In this document: positions 1-7,404 of the stretch, one piece after another | Layout of the letters: every line of letters begins with the position of its first letter | How positions within the stretch are numbered: the first letter of the stretch is position 1 | From: DASQPE01 sp041488455 | GTDB lineage: Bacteria > Gemmatimonadota > Gemmatimonadetes > Gemmatimonadales > GWC2-71-9 | Direction of reading: 5' to 3' | Assembly: GCA_041488455.1 (NCBI GenBank) | Contig: JBGPPG010000048.1 | Location: 1-22,456, forward strand | DNA length: 22,456 bases | Translations under genes and position numbers: made by a program | The notes under the pieces: model-generated | Told to the model about the DNA's origin: nothing | Databases searched by the model: none | Seen by the model: only the letters and a program-made list of their open reading frames with translations

Positions 1-657
1 CGCCCGGTCCGCGAGGTCATGACGCCGCGCACGGAGCTGGTCGCGCTCGCCGAGGACGCCGCTCTCGGCGACATCACCGAGGTGTTCGCGCAGAGCGGCT
101 ACAGCCGCATCCCCGTCTACCGCGGCACCCTGGACGAGATCATCGGAATGCTGCACGTCTTCGACCTCTTCAAGCTGCGGCCCGGCGATCCACTCCCGAT
201 CCGCCCGGTGGCGATGGCTCCTGCGAGCCGCACCTGCGGCGATCTGCTCGTCGACATGCAGCGGGAGCGGCGCCACCTCGCCATCGTGCTCGACGAGTTC
301 GGCGGGACACTCGGGATCGTGACGCTGGAGGATCTGCTCGAGGAGCTGGTCGGTGAGATCTTCGATGAGCACGACGAAGGCGTCCGGAGCCCGGCCGGCG
401 GTCCGGCGCCAATGGTGGAGACCGATGGCGCAGCGCCCGCGTCAGCGATAGCGGAGAGCTTCGGCGTCGCGCTCCCGCCGGGCGGGGCGACCACGATCGG
501 CGGGCTCCTGGCCGAGCGCGCCGGACGCATCCCCAACGCGGGCGAGCGCTTCACCATGCTCGGGCTCGAGTTCGACGTGCTCCAGGCCTCGCCTACGCGC
601 ATCGAGCGTCTGCTCGTCCGATCCGGTCCGGCCCCCGCTGTGCCGCTCGCGCCGTGA
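1..657 (+). CDS. CNNM/HlyC-CorC family protein, C-terminal part (5' end outside window)
   Basis: The frame is open from the first base, so the gene begins upstream; the ATG at 19 is internal (it lies in the VMTPR motif that begins the CBS region in this family). What is visible is a pair of CBS domains (to about position 380 of the window, ending in the typical DEFGGTLGIVTLEDLLEEL stretch) followed by a CorC_HlyC domain (GAGRIPN-like turn, then the small beta-rich fold). The missing N-terminus should be the DUF21 membrane domain. Family members (TlyC, CorB/CorC, YfjD) are inner-membrane proteins linked to Mg2+ or Co2+ export; 'hemolysin' is a historical name. The stop lies 4 nt before the start of the UbiB-like gene, so the two are probably co-transcribed. 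Family assignment is firm; the transported ion is not known. Confidence 0.9.
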   Translation, partial: RPVREVMTPRTELVALAEDAALGDITEVFAQSGYSRIPVYRGTLDEIIGMLHVFDLFKLRPGDPLPIRPVAMAPASRTCGDLLVDMQRERRHLAIVLDEFGGTLGIVTLEDLLEELVGEIFDEHDEGVRSPAGGPAPMVETDGAAPASAIAESFGVALPPGGATTIGGLLAERAGRIPNAGERFTMLGLEFDVLQASPTRIERLLVRSGPAPAVPLAP

Positions 658-661
658 CCGC

Positions 662-2296
662 GTGCGTGCCCTCGTCGTCTTTGTCCGCCTCCTCCCCTTC
701 GTAGTCGGTTTTCTCAGGGACCGCCGAAGGTTCATTCTCTTCGGCGCGCCGCTGCCGTCCACCGACGCGCGGCACCGGCGGCGCGCGGAGCGGCTGACCG
801 GCACTCTCGCGGGCCTGGGGCCCACGTTCATCAAGCTGGCCCAGCTCTTCGGCGCCCGGGCCGACATCCTCCCTGAGCCCTACCTGAGCGCCATCGGAAC
901 GCTGACGGACCAGGTGCCGCCGCTCGCGCCGGGTGTGGCGGAGCAGGTCATCGCCGCCGAGCTGGGCCAGAGTGTGGGCACCGTGTTCGAGCGCTTCGAT
1001 TCCGAGCCGCTGGCCGCGGCGTCGCTGGGCCAGGTACACCGCGCCGCCTACGCGGGACGCGATGTCGTGGTCAAGGTGCTCCGCCCGGGAGTAGAGGAAA
1101 CGGTCCGCCAGGACCTTGAGATTTCCTTCCGCGTCCTTTTCCTCGTGAATCTTCTCTTTCCCAACCACCACACCCGCGCGATCTCGACCATCGTGAGCGA
1201 GTTCGCCAAGCGAATCTCGGGGGAGCTGGATTTCCGGGAGGAGGCGCGCAACGCGGAGATCCTGCGCCGGAACTTCGCGCAGGAGCCGCGCGTGGTCATC
1301 CCCGAGGTGATCGGGACGCTCACCCGGCAGCGCGTGCTGGTACTGGAATACGTCGAGGGAACCCGGATCGACCGACTGCACGATCGCCTGGCCAGCGGTG
1401 AGGTGTCGATCGACGCGCTCATCGCGACGATCGTCGAGGTCTACATCAAGATGATGCTGGAGGACGGGTTCTTCCACGCGGACCCGCATGCCGGCAATCT
1501 GCTCGTCGATGCCCGCGGCCGGCTGGTGATGCTGGACTTCGGCATGGTGCTCCAGGTTGAGCGCGAGACGCGGGCGCGCATGGTGCGCACGGTCGCGGCG
1601 GCGGTCCGCCAGGACGTGGACGGCGTCATCAACGGGTTCTATGAGCTGGGCATCCTCGACCCGGATGTGGATCGGGGAACCGTGCGCGACGCCGCGCAGC
1701 AGCTCATGGGCGTGACACTCGGGGACGATATGTCCCCCCGCCAGATGCAGCGCATCGTCGAGGACGTCCTCCGCACGTTCTACGACTGGCCGTTGATGCT
1801 CCCGTCCGATCTCGTGTACTTCGGCCGCGCCGCGGTGCTGGTCGAGGGCATCGGCCTGCGATACGACCCCAACTTCAATACTCTCGCCGCGGCCCGCCCG
1901 GTGGTCGCGCGCTCGGCCGGTCGGCTGATGCAGGGCCTCCTGGGTGGCGACGGACGGTCCCGCGTCGCCGACTGGGGGCTGGACGCCGCGGCCGCGGTGC
2001 GAACCGTTCGCGATCTGTTGCGCCGGGTGGAGCGGGAGGAGCTGCGCGTCCGCTGGCACCCGCGCGACACCGTAGAGCTCCAGCGTTTCCTCGCGCAGCA
2101 GGTGCGCCGCGGCTTGCTGGCGGTCTTCGCGTTGGGTGTGGGCGTGATCGCGAGCATCGTGTACGCCGCGAACCGCCGCCTCGAGGTGCTCGCGCTAGGG
2201 CTACTGATTTCGGTGGGGATGTTCGCGGTGGTCTTCGTGCTGCCAAGCCACCTGTTCCAGAATCCGTTGCGGTTCAGGCGCCGGTGGAGGAGGTAG
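662..2296 (+). CDS. ABC1/UbiB (AarF) family atypical kinase
   Basis: A 544-residue protein starting at a GTG 4 nt after the previous stop. It shows the order of UbiB-family motifs: the KxGQ-type motif in the N-terminal extension (here K58-L-A-Q61), an Ala-rich loop AAAS (118-121) in place of a Gly-rich loop, a VVVKVLRPG lysine (K138), the catalytic stretch FFHADPHAGN (271-279) and the metal-binding DFG (292-294). Two membrane helices near 487-535 close the protein, as in UbiB. Family members are membrane-bound ATPases or kinases that support ubiquinone or other isoprenoid-lipid metabolism. No quinone biosynthesis genes are nearby, so a specific UbiB role is not shown. The Gly-to-Ala change in KxGQ keeps the Lys and Gln but is worth noting. 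Confidence 0.92.
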   Translation: MRALVVFVRLLPFVVGFLRDRRRFILFGAPLPSTDARHRRRAERLTGTLAGLGPTFIKLAQLFGARADILPEPYLSAIGTLTDQVPPLAPGVAEQVIAAELGQSVGTVFERFDSEPLAAASLGQVHRAAYAGRDVVVKVLRPGVEETVRQDLEISFRVLFLVNLLFPNHHTRAISTIVSEFAKRISGELDFREEARNAEILRRNFAQEPRVVIPEVIGTLTRQRVLVLEYVEGTRIDRLHDRLASGEVSIDALIATIVEVYIKMMLEDGFFHADPHAGNLLVDARGRLVMLDFGMVLQVERETRARMVRTVAAAVRQDVDGVINGFYELGILDPDVDRGTVRDAAQQLMGVTLGDDMSPRQMQRIVEDVLRTFYDWPLMLPSDLVYFGRAAVLVEGIGLRYDPNFNTLAAARPVVARSAGRLMQGLLGGDGRSRVADWGLDAAAAVRTVRDLLRRVEREELRVRWHPRDTVELQRFLAQQVRRGLLAVFALGVGVIASIVYAANRRLEVLALGLLISVGMFAVVFVLPSHLFQNPLRFRRRWRR

Positions 2297-2305
2297 GTGG
2301 CGCGA

Positions 2306-2371
2306 GCGGTTAGCCGCTAGCCATTAGCCTTTTGCTAACGGCCAATGGCTAACGGCAAACAGCTAATGGCT
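2306..2371. repeat. Degenerate 7-bp tandem array with internal inverted symmetry
   Basis: About nine consecutive 7-bp units each begin with GC: GCGGTTA, GCCGCTA, GCCATTA, GCCTTTT, GCTAACG, GCCAATG, GCTAACG, GCAAACA, GCTAATG. Left units read as the reverse complement of right units, so the array also forms an imperfect hairpin: 2319-2328 (AGCCATTAGC) pairs perfectly with 2362-2371 (GCTAATGGCT), and 2334-2343 pairs partly with 2347-2356. It sits exactly between two convergent genes and runs into the last codons of the HhH gene, supplying its TAG stop. It may act as a two-way transcription terminator; that is inference, since there is no long U-tract. Confidence 0.75.
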
Positions 2372-2734
2372 GGTGCTCTTCGCTATCACCTTGTCCTTGA
2401 TCTTCCCGTACACAGCCTTCGGCAGGACCTTCTTCGATACCAGCTCGTCCTTACGGGTGTAGGGCCGGCCCTTGATGATCTTGTCGGAATAGGCCGTACC
2501 GATTCCGGGCAGGGCTTCGAGCTGTTCCTTGCTGGCGGTGTTCAGATCCAGCAGGTCGCCGGTCGGCGCGGCATTCTGGCCGGTCATCTTGTCCGACTTG
2601 GTCATCTTGTCCGCAGCCGGCGCGGCCGAGGCAGCCGGCGCGGGTGCGGGGGCGGGCTTGGCCTGGGCCGCGAGCGGTGCAACGGCCAGGGCAGCGAGCA
2701 TCGGTGCGATAAAAAGAGTATTCCGGAAGGACAT
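2363..2734 (-). CDS. Secreted helix-hairpin-helix (ComEA-like) protein
   Basis: A 123-residue protein with a Sec signal peptide (hydrophobic 5-22, likely cut after the AQA near residue 25), a Pro/Ala-rich linker (26-42), a short Lys/Met-rich stretch, and a C-terminal HhH domain (61-118) with DLNTASKEQLEALPGIG followed by the second hairpin. The domain is of the ComEA/KatG-like type that binds DNA backbones. ComEA itself acts in DNA uptake, but many exported single-HhH proteins have no known job. The start is supported by GGAG at 2743-2746 on the minus strand, 8 nt away. A sigma-54 promoter at 2772-2787 overlaps the stop of the upstream sigma-54 activator, so this gene is a likely direct target. 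Exported HhH protein is firm; function is open. Confidence 0.88.
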   Translation of the reverse strand: MSFRNTLFIAPMLAALAVAPLAAQAKPAPAPAPAASAAPAADKMTKSDKMTGQNAAPTGDLLDLNTASKEQLEALPGIGTAYSDKIIKGRPYTRKDELVSKKVLPKAVYGKIKDKVIAKSTSH

Positions 2735-2771
2735 CAGATGTGCTCCGATAGAGAGGGTCGCTCACCCCAAT

Positions 2772-2787
2772 TGCAGGCGGCGTGCCT
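2772..2787 (-). promoter_or_regulatory. Sigma-54 (-24/-12) promoter of the HhH gene
   Basis: The minus strand reads AGGCACGCCGCCTGCA, against the sigma-54 consensus TGGCACGNNNNTTGCA. GGCACG and TGCA match, and the invariant GG and GC are 10 nt apart as required. Only the first T and one T of the -12 box differ. The predicted start of transcription is near 2761, giving a leader of about 27 nt with a ribosome binding site. The -24 box overlaps the stop codon of the sigma-54 activator gene. Found by eye; no matrix score was computed. Confidence 0.7.
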
Positions 2788-4231
2788 AACCCCCGGCGTG
2801 CCGCCGCGGCGGGAGGCCCCACCGCTGCACCATGCGCGTGAGCGTCCGGCGGGAGATCCCCAGGATCCGCGAGGCCTCCTCCCGGCTGCCGCCCGTCGCC
2901 TCGAGCACCCGCAGCACGTGGCGCCGCTCCACCTCTTCCAACGAGAGGAGCGCGTTCACCGCGGGGCTCGCCACCGGCGCGTCGCCGGCGTCCGGCGGGG
3001 GTGGGTCGGCCGGGCCGCCGCCGGGGCGCACCTCGGCCGGCAGGTGCTCCGGACCGATCACGTCCTGCTCGGCAAGCACCAGCGCGCGCTCCAGCACGTT
3101 CTGCAGCTCCCGGATGTTGCCGGGCCAATCGTAGGCGAGGAGTCGATGCTGGGCCTCGGCATCCACGGCGACCGGACCACGGCCGTGGCGTTCGGTGAGC
3201 TCCCGGAGGAAATGGTCCATGAGGAGTGGGATGTCCTGCTTGCGGTCGCGCAGCGGCGGCAACTGCAGGGTGACCACATTGAGCCGATAGTAGAGATCCT
3301 CGCGGAACTTGCCCGCCCGGACGAGCGCGCCGATGTCGCGATGCGTGGCCGCGATGATCCGCACGTCTACCTTGACCGGCGTCTCCGATCCTACCGGTAC
3401 GATCTCGTGCTCCTGTAAGGCCCGCAGCAGGCGCGCCTGAAGAGCGGGGGAGATGTCGCCGATCTCGTCCAGGAACAGCGTGCCGCGGTCCGCTTCCCGG
3501 AAGAGTCCGGGCCGCGAGCCGGCGGCGCCGGTGAACGCGCCCCGGAGATGACCGAACAGCTCGCTTTCCAGAAGCCCCTCGGCGAGCGCCGAGCAGTTCA
3601 CGGCGACGAAACGACGGCCGTTGCGCTCCGAGTAGCCGTGGATCGTGCGCGCGACCAGCTCTTTTCCCGTTCCCGTTTCGCCCAGCAGCAGCACGGTGGC
3701 CTGGGTCGGCGCCGCGCGCGCCAACGTCTTCATGACCTCGATGATGGCGGGGCTGTGCCCTACGAGCGCCGAGCCCTCCTGGGCCGCGGCTGCCCGCCGG
3801 ACGCCCGTGCTGCGCAGCTCGCGGCTCGCGGTCGCCAGACGCCGGCGGCCCAGCGCTCGCGCGAGCGTCTCCCGCAGCGCCGCGATGTCGTACGGCTTGC
3901 TGACGAAGTCGTAGGCGCCTGCGCGGATCGCCTCGCCGGCCGCGGCGGCATCCCCGAAGGCGGTGAGCACCAGCACCAGCGCATCCGGCTCGCGCTCGCG
4001 CACGATCTTGAGCAGGTCGAGTCCGCTCCGCTCCGGCATACGGAGATCCGTGAGCACGGCGTCGAACGGTCCCTCCCGCTCCAGCTTGGCCAGCGCCTCC
4101 TCGACTGACAGCGCCGCCGCAACCCGGTAGCCGTCGCGCTCCAGGACCTCGGCGAGGAGACGGCAGGCGGCCTCGTCGTCATCGACGAGCAGGACGCTGG
4201 TCTCGTCTGCCGCGCGCACGCCGGCGGTCAT
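2786..4231 (-). CDS. NtrC-family sigma-54-dependent response regulator
   Basis: A 481-residue protein with all three expected domains. The receiver (11-125) has the acidic cluster D17-D19, phospho-acceptor D62 in TDLRMP, T90 and K112. The AAA+ domain (155-385) has Walker A GETGTGKE (184-191), the sigma-54 contact loop GAFTGA (231-236), Walker B TLFLDE (251-256) and the GNIRELQN region. After a Pro-rich linker (403-425) comes a Fis-type HTH (430-472). All key residues are intact, so it should be a phosphorylation-controlled activator of sigma-54 promoters. The start ATG lies 1 nt after the stop of the histidine kinase gene, its evident partner. Both sigma-54-like promoters in the window flank this operon, which suggests autoregulation plus control of the HhH gene; the regulator-target link is inference. 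Confidence 0.96.
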   Translation of the reverse strand: MTAGVRAADETSVLLVDDDEAACRLLAEVLERDGYRVAAALSVEEALAKLEREGPFDAVLTDLRMPERSGLDLLKIVREREPDALVLVLTAFGDAAAAGEAIRAGAYDFVSKPYDIAALRETLARALGRRRLATASRELRSTGVRRAAAAQEGSALVGHSPAIIEVMKTLARAAPTQATVLLLGETGTGKELVARTIHGYSERNGRRFVAVNCSALAEGLLESELFGHLRGAFTGAAGSRPGLFREADRGTLFLDEIGDISPALQARLLRALQEHEIVPVGSETPVKVDVRIIAATHRDIGALVRAGKFREDLYYRLNVVTLQLPPLRDRKQDIPLLMDHFLRELTERHGRGPVAVDAEAQHRLLAYDWPGNIRELQNVLERALVLAEQDVIGPEHLPAEVRPGGGPADPPPPDAGDAPVASPAVNALLSLEEVERRHVLRVLEATGGSREEASRILGISRRTLTRMVQRWGLPPRRHAGG

Positions 4232-4232
4232 A

Positions 4233-5765
4233 TCAGTTTTCCTCCGGGCTGGAAAGCGTCAGCCGCCACCGCGTACCGGTCTCGCTCGGCATGTGCTCCA
4301 GGTCGCCGCCGAGCCCGCGGGCCAGCCGGCGGCTCACCGCCAGGCCGAGCCCGCTGCCACCAGAGCCCTTCGTGGTCGTGAACGCCCGGAACAGATTGGC
4401 CCGCGCGTCGGGGTCGAGCCCGGGGCCATCGTCGGCGACCTCCACAAAGGCGTGGCCCGTGGTCGTGCCGGTCGCCACGCTCACCCGGCCGCCCGGCCCG
4501 AGCGCCTCGATCGCATTCTTGAGCAGGTTGAGCAGAATCTGCTCCACCTGGGCGGGGTCGCAGACCGCGCACGCGGGGCCGGAGGCGGGCGTTTGAAGCT
4601 CGGCCCGCACGCCCGCGTCCCCGAAGGACGGCTCCAGGAATCGGAGCACCCGTTCGGCGATCTCCCGGAGATCCGAGCTCCGCACGTACGGCTGGGGCCA
4701 GTGGCCGCGGTCGAGGCCCGCGCGAACGATCCCGGCGACGCGGTCTACCTGGGTCAGCAGCAGCCGCACCCGATCCACGGCTGCGGGCTGGCGGGAGGCC
4801 TGAAGGTCGTCGCGGAGGAGCTGAAGGTGCCCGCTCAGCGTGTTGAGCGGCGTCCCGATCTCGTGCGCAAACGACGCCGCGGTCTCCTGGAGCAGAGCCA
4901 GCCGTTCGAGCCCACGGGCACGCTCCTGAAGTGCGAGTAGCGCGGCGCGCGACTGGCTCTCGCGCTCGCGCTGGGCCAGGGCCTCCCGGAGGTGGTTGTA
5001 GCGCCGCGCCAGGGTTCGAAACTCGAGCGGGCCGATTTCCGGGGCGGGCGGCGCCCCTTCCGCGCCGCCGTGAGCCCCGGCCATCGCGTGGCCAAGCGCC
5101 GCGAGCGGCCGGCCCACCCACTTGCGGGTAAGCAATGCGACGCCGAGGGCCACCAGCAGAGCTGCAACGACGGCGGCGAGGTAGGCGCGCTGGCGTTCGA
5201 CCCGGCTCCAATCCTCGAGGCGCCGGGTGGAGACGCTGATGTCGAGCACGCCGTAGAGCACGCCGTCGCCGAGCGGCGTGGCCACCTGCCAGCCCGGCCG
5301 CCCTCCCTCGATCGGGCGGACGATCATCGTCCGCCGCGCGAGCGCGAGCGCGTCGGCGTCGTCGGCGGCCCGGACCAGGTCGGTGTCGCTCGAGGCGACG
5401 AGCGTGAGCGCCGCTCCCTTCGCGAGGTAGACCCACGCGTGCCGGGTCGGGCCGAGGCGGCGGAGCGACTCCGCCTCCAGTCCTTCGGCCAGCGAGTCGG
5501 GGTCGCCGGTCGGAGCGATTTCGCTGAGCAGCGCGGAGATGGTGTTCGCCAGCGACACCGCGTCGTCCCGGAAGTCCTCGATCCGGGATCGGGCCGACCA
5601 GGAGAGCGCGATCTCCGTCGCCCCGAGGACGAGCAGCAGGGCAAGACCGGCGGTGAGGATCGCGAGGCGCTGCGCCAGCCCCATGGACGGGCGTCCCACG
5701 GATTCCGCCGGCGCGGCAAAGGCGGGATGGCGAGCGAGCGGCTCAGCGTTGGTGGCCATGGTCAC
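4233..5765 (-). CDS. Membrane sensor histidine kinase (HAMP-HisKA-HATPase)
   Basis: A 510-residue kinase with TM1 (31-55), an extracytoplasmic sensor of about 135 residues, TM2 (195-213), a HAMP-like linker (214-265), a HisKA helix with phospho-acceptor H301 in FAHEIGTPLN, and a HATPase_c domain with N-box N417, G1 box DDGPGL (445-450) and G2 box GSGGSGLGLA (468-476). The sensor looks like a double-Cache or single-Cache fold, but I cannot name its ligand. The GTG start at 5765 overlaps the upstream stop by 4 nt (GTGA); an ATG two codons later (5759) is an alternative. Its partner regulator follows after 1 nt. The class resembles NtrB/ZraS-type kinases that pair with sigma-54 activators. Being in the same operon as glycan-modifying enzymes points to an envelope or surface-polymer signal. 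Confidence 0.94.
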   Translation of the reverse strand: MTMATNAEPLARHPAFAAPAESVGRPSMGLAQRLAILTAGLALLLVLGATEIALSWSARSRIEDFRDDAVSLANTISALLSEIAPTGDPDSLAEGLEAESLRRLGPTRHAWVYLAKGAALTLVASSDTDLVRAADDADALALARRTMIVRPIEGGRPGWQVATPLGDGVLYGVLDISVSTRRLEDWSRVERQRAYLAAVVAALLVALGVALLTRKWVGRPLAALGHAMAGAHGGAEGAPPAPEIGPLEFRTLARRYNHLREALAQRERESQSRAALLALQERARGLERLALLQETAASFAHEIGTPLNTLSGHLQLLRDDLQASRQPAAVDRVRLLLTQVDRVAGIVRAGLDRGHWPQPYVRSSDLREIAERVLRFLEPSFGDAGVRAELQTPASGPACAVCDPAQVEQILLNLLKNAIEALGPGGRVSVATGTTTGHAFVEVADDGPGLDPDARANLFRAFTTTKGSGGSGLGLAVSRRLARGLGGDLEHMPSETGTRWRLTLSSPEEN

Positions 5766-6706
5766 GCTGCCCCCACGCTCTCGGCGCGCCTGCCGCTGAA
5801 GCTCCGGAGACCCTGCGCCCCCACCAACGCGATGCCGATGGCGATGACCGGGAGGACCTGTACCGCCTGAAGCGCGAGCCCGGCGGCGAGCGCCTGGTCC
5901 TCAGGGATGTGGAACGCCAGCATGCCCAGGACGAGAGACGCCTGGAGCACGCCGACGTTCCCCGGAGTCACGCGGAAGAAGCCGCCGATGTTTGCCGCGA
6001 CCAGTGCGACGAGCGAAACGGCGGCGGCGGTCGAGACGTGCGTCGCCGCGATCGCCCAGTGGTACGACAGCCACTGCGCCACCCAGTTGGCGACCGCCAG
6101 CGCGAGTGGTGCCACCAGGCGGGCTGGCTCGATACGGCCCGTCGGTCCCTGAAGCTGCGGCCGCCAGCCCGCGGGGAGCAGCCCCATTAGCCGGGGCCAC
6201 ATGCCCGACACAGTGAGCACTGCCAGCAGGGCCAGGATCGCCCATGCCGCCAGCTCCGCGGTTCTGAGCCACCCGTCCGTGGGGATCAGCGCGAGGGCGA
6301 CGGCGAGGAACAGCACCAGAGCGACCGCCTCGATCACGCGCGACCAGACGAGCGACCAGATCGCCGCGCCGATCGGCACTCCGTCCCGGCTCGCGACCAG
6401 CTGGACCCTCGCCGCCTCGCCACTTACCGAGACGCTCACGGAGTTCACCGCGGCCCCCACCAGCGTTGCAGCCTGGGCGGTCCTCCACCGATGCGGCGCC
6501 GCCGGCCGGAGCAGCAGGTGCCAGGCCCACCCCTTGGCCACAAGCGATGCCAGGTTGGCGGCGGCGGCCGCGGCCAGCAGGAGCCAGTCCGCGTCGGCGA
6601 TGGCGTCGAACGTCCCAGCCCAGGGGAAGTGCAGGGCGAAGCGCACGGCCAGCACGACGCTCACCCCGCCCAGGACGACGAAGACCCACTGGAGCCGGCG
6701 CGTCAT
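5762..6706 (-). CDS. UPF0104 / LPG-synthase transmembrane-domain family protein
   Basis: A 314-residue polytopic membrane protein with about eight hydrophobic segments and the family features VSVSVSGEAARV (about 94-105) and GFFRVTPGNVGVLQ (about 232-245). This is the membrane half of lysylphosphatidylglycerol synthase (MprF), a domain that flips aminoacylated lipids; stand-alone copies (AglD-like, UPF0104) are common next to glycosyltransferases and are thought to move lipid-linked substrates. No aminoacyl-transferase domain is present. The start ATG overlaps the stop of the deacetylase gene by 4 nt, and its own stop overlaps the kinase start. A flippase role for a lipid or glycolipid made by the neighbouring enzymes is a reasonable inference but unproven. 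Confidence 0.85.
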   Translation of the reverse strand: MTRRLQWVFVVLGGVSVVLAVRFALHFPWAGTFDAIADADWLLLAAAAAANLASLVAKGWAWHLLLRPAAPHRWRTAQAATLVGAAVNSVSVSVSGEAARVQLVASRDGVPIGAAIWSLVWSRVIEAVALVLFLAVALALIPTDGWLRTAELAAWAILALLAVLTVSGMWPRLMGLLPAGWRPQLQGPTGRIEPARLVAPLALAVANWVAQWLSYHWAIAATHVSTAAAVSLVALVAANIGGFFRVTPGNVGVLQASLVLGMLAFHIPEDQALAAGLALQAVQVLPVIAIGIALVGAQGLRSFSGRRAESVGAA

Positions 6707-7404
6707 GGGGTCAGCAGCTCGGCCAGCGGGCGAAACTCGTACCCGGCGGCCCGAACGTCATCGATGATCCCCGGGAGTGCCTCGGCGGTCTGACGGCGGT
6801 CACCGTCGGGATCGTACCCGTCACCGTCGTGCAGGAGGAGGATTGCGCCGGGCGCCAGCTTCGCGCGCATCCGGCGACGGATCTCCGCCGCGCCGGGCCG
6901 CGCGGTGTCCCACACGCCGAACGTCCACCCCATCACTCGGTAGCCGAAAGGCCGGACAGCGCGGAACAGGAACGGATTCCGGTAGCCATGAGGCGCGCGG
7001 AACATGCGCGGCGTGGTACCGGTGACCGCGACGATCGTCTCGTGCGCGTCGCGCACCTCGCGCTCGATCCGGCGCGGCCCCAGGCGGTGCAGCTTCACGT
7101 GCGACTGCGTGTGGTTGCCGACGGCGTGCGCATCCGCGACCCGGCGAGCCAACGCAGGGAAGAGGGCCACGTGCCGCCCCACCAGGAAGAAAGTCGCCGG
7201 GACCGCCTTGGCCGCGAGCGTGTCGAGGATCGCCGGCGTCGCCTCGGCATTGGGGCCGTCGTCGAATGTGAGGTAGACGCTCCGGCGCCGGGGGCCCCGG
7301 CCCGTTACCGGGCCGAAAAGCCCGTTGTTCGGCTCCAGGGCGCCAAAGGTGAGGAGCCCCGCGGCGCCGGCCGTAGCCGCCGCCGCCAGGGCGGTTGCTA
7401 TCAC
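6703..7404 (-). CDS. NodB-domain polysaccharide deacetylase
   Basis: A 233-residue protein of the carbohydrate esterase 4 family. After an N-terminal hydrophobic anchor (about 2-24) come the NodB motifs: TFDDGP (46-51, catalytic base and metal Asp), the metal-binding H98 and H102 in HTQSH, FRAPHG with R136, the DTARPG segment (166-171), and LLLHDGDG with catalytic H192. All catalytic residues are present, so it should remove N-acetyl (or O-acetyl) groups from a GlcNAc-containing polymer on the outer face of the membrane. The chosen GTG start at 7404 overlaps the glycosyltransferase stop by 4 nt (GTGA). The reading frame stays open far upstream, but that part lies antiparallel in frame to the glycosyltransferase gene and is not family sequence. 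Substrate unknown (peptidoglycan or an exopolysaccharide). Confidence 0.92.
   Translation of the reverse strand: MIATALAAAATAGAAGLLTFGALEPNNGLFGPVTGRGPRRRSVYLTFDDGPNAEATPAILDTLAAKAVPATFFLVGRHVALFPALARRVADAHAVGNHTQSHVKLHRLGPRRIEREVRDAHETIVAVTGTTPRMFRAPHGYRNPFLFRAVRPFGYRVMGWTFGVWDTARPGAAEIRRRMRAKLAPGAILLLHDGDGYDPDGDRRQTAEALPGIIDDVRAAGYEFRPLAELLTP

Noticed and set aside
593..2059. Long minus-strand frame opposite the UbiB-like gene
   Set aside because: Antisense shadow; no recognisable motif, and the plus strand has clear kinase motifs.
2345..3418. Plus-strand frame across the HhH gene and the 3' part of the activator gene
   Set aside because: It runs against two well-supported genes and has only antisense-type composition.
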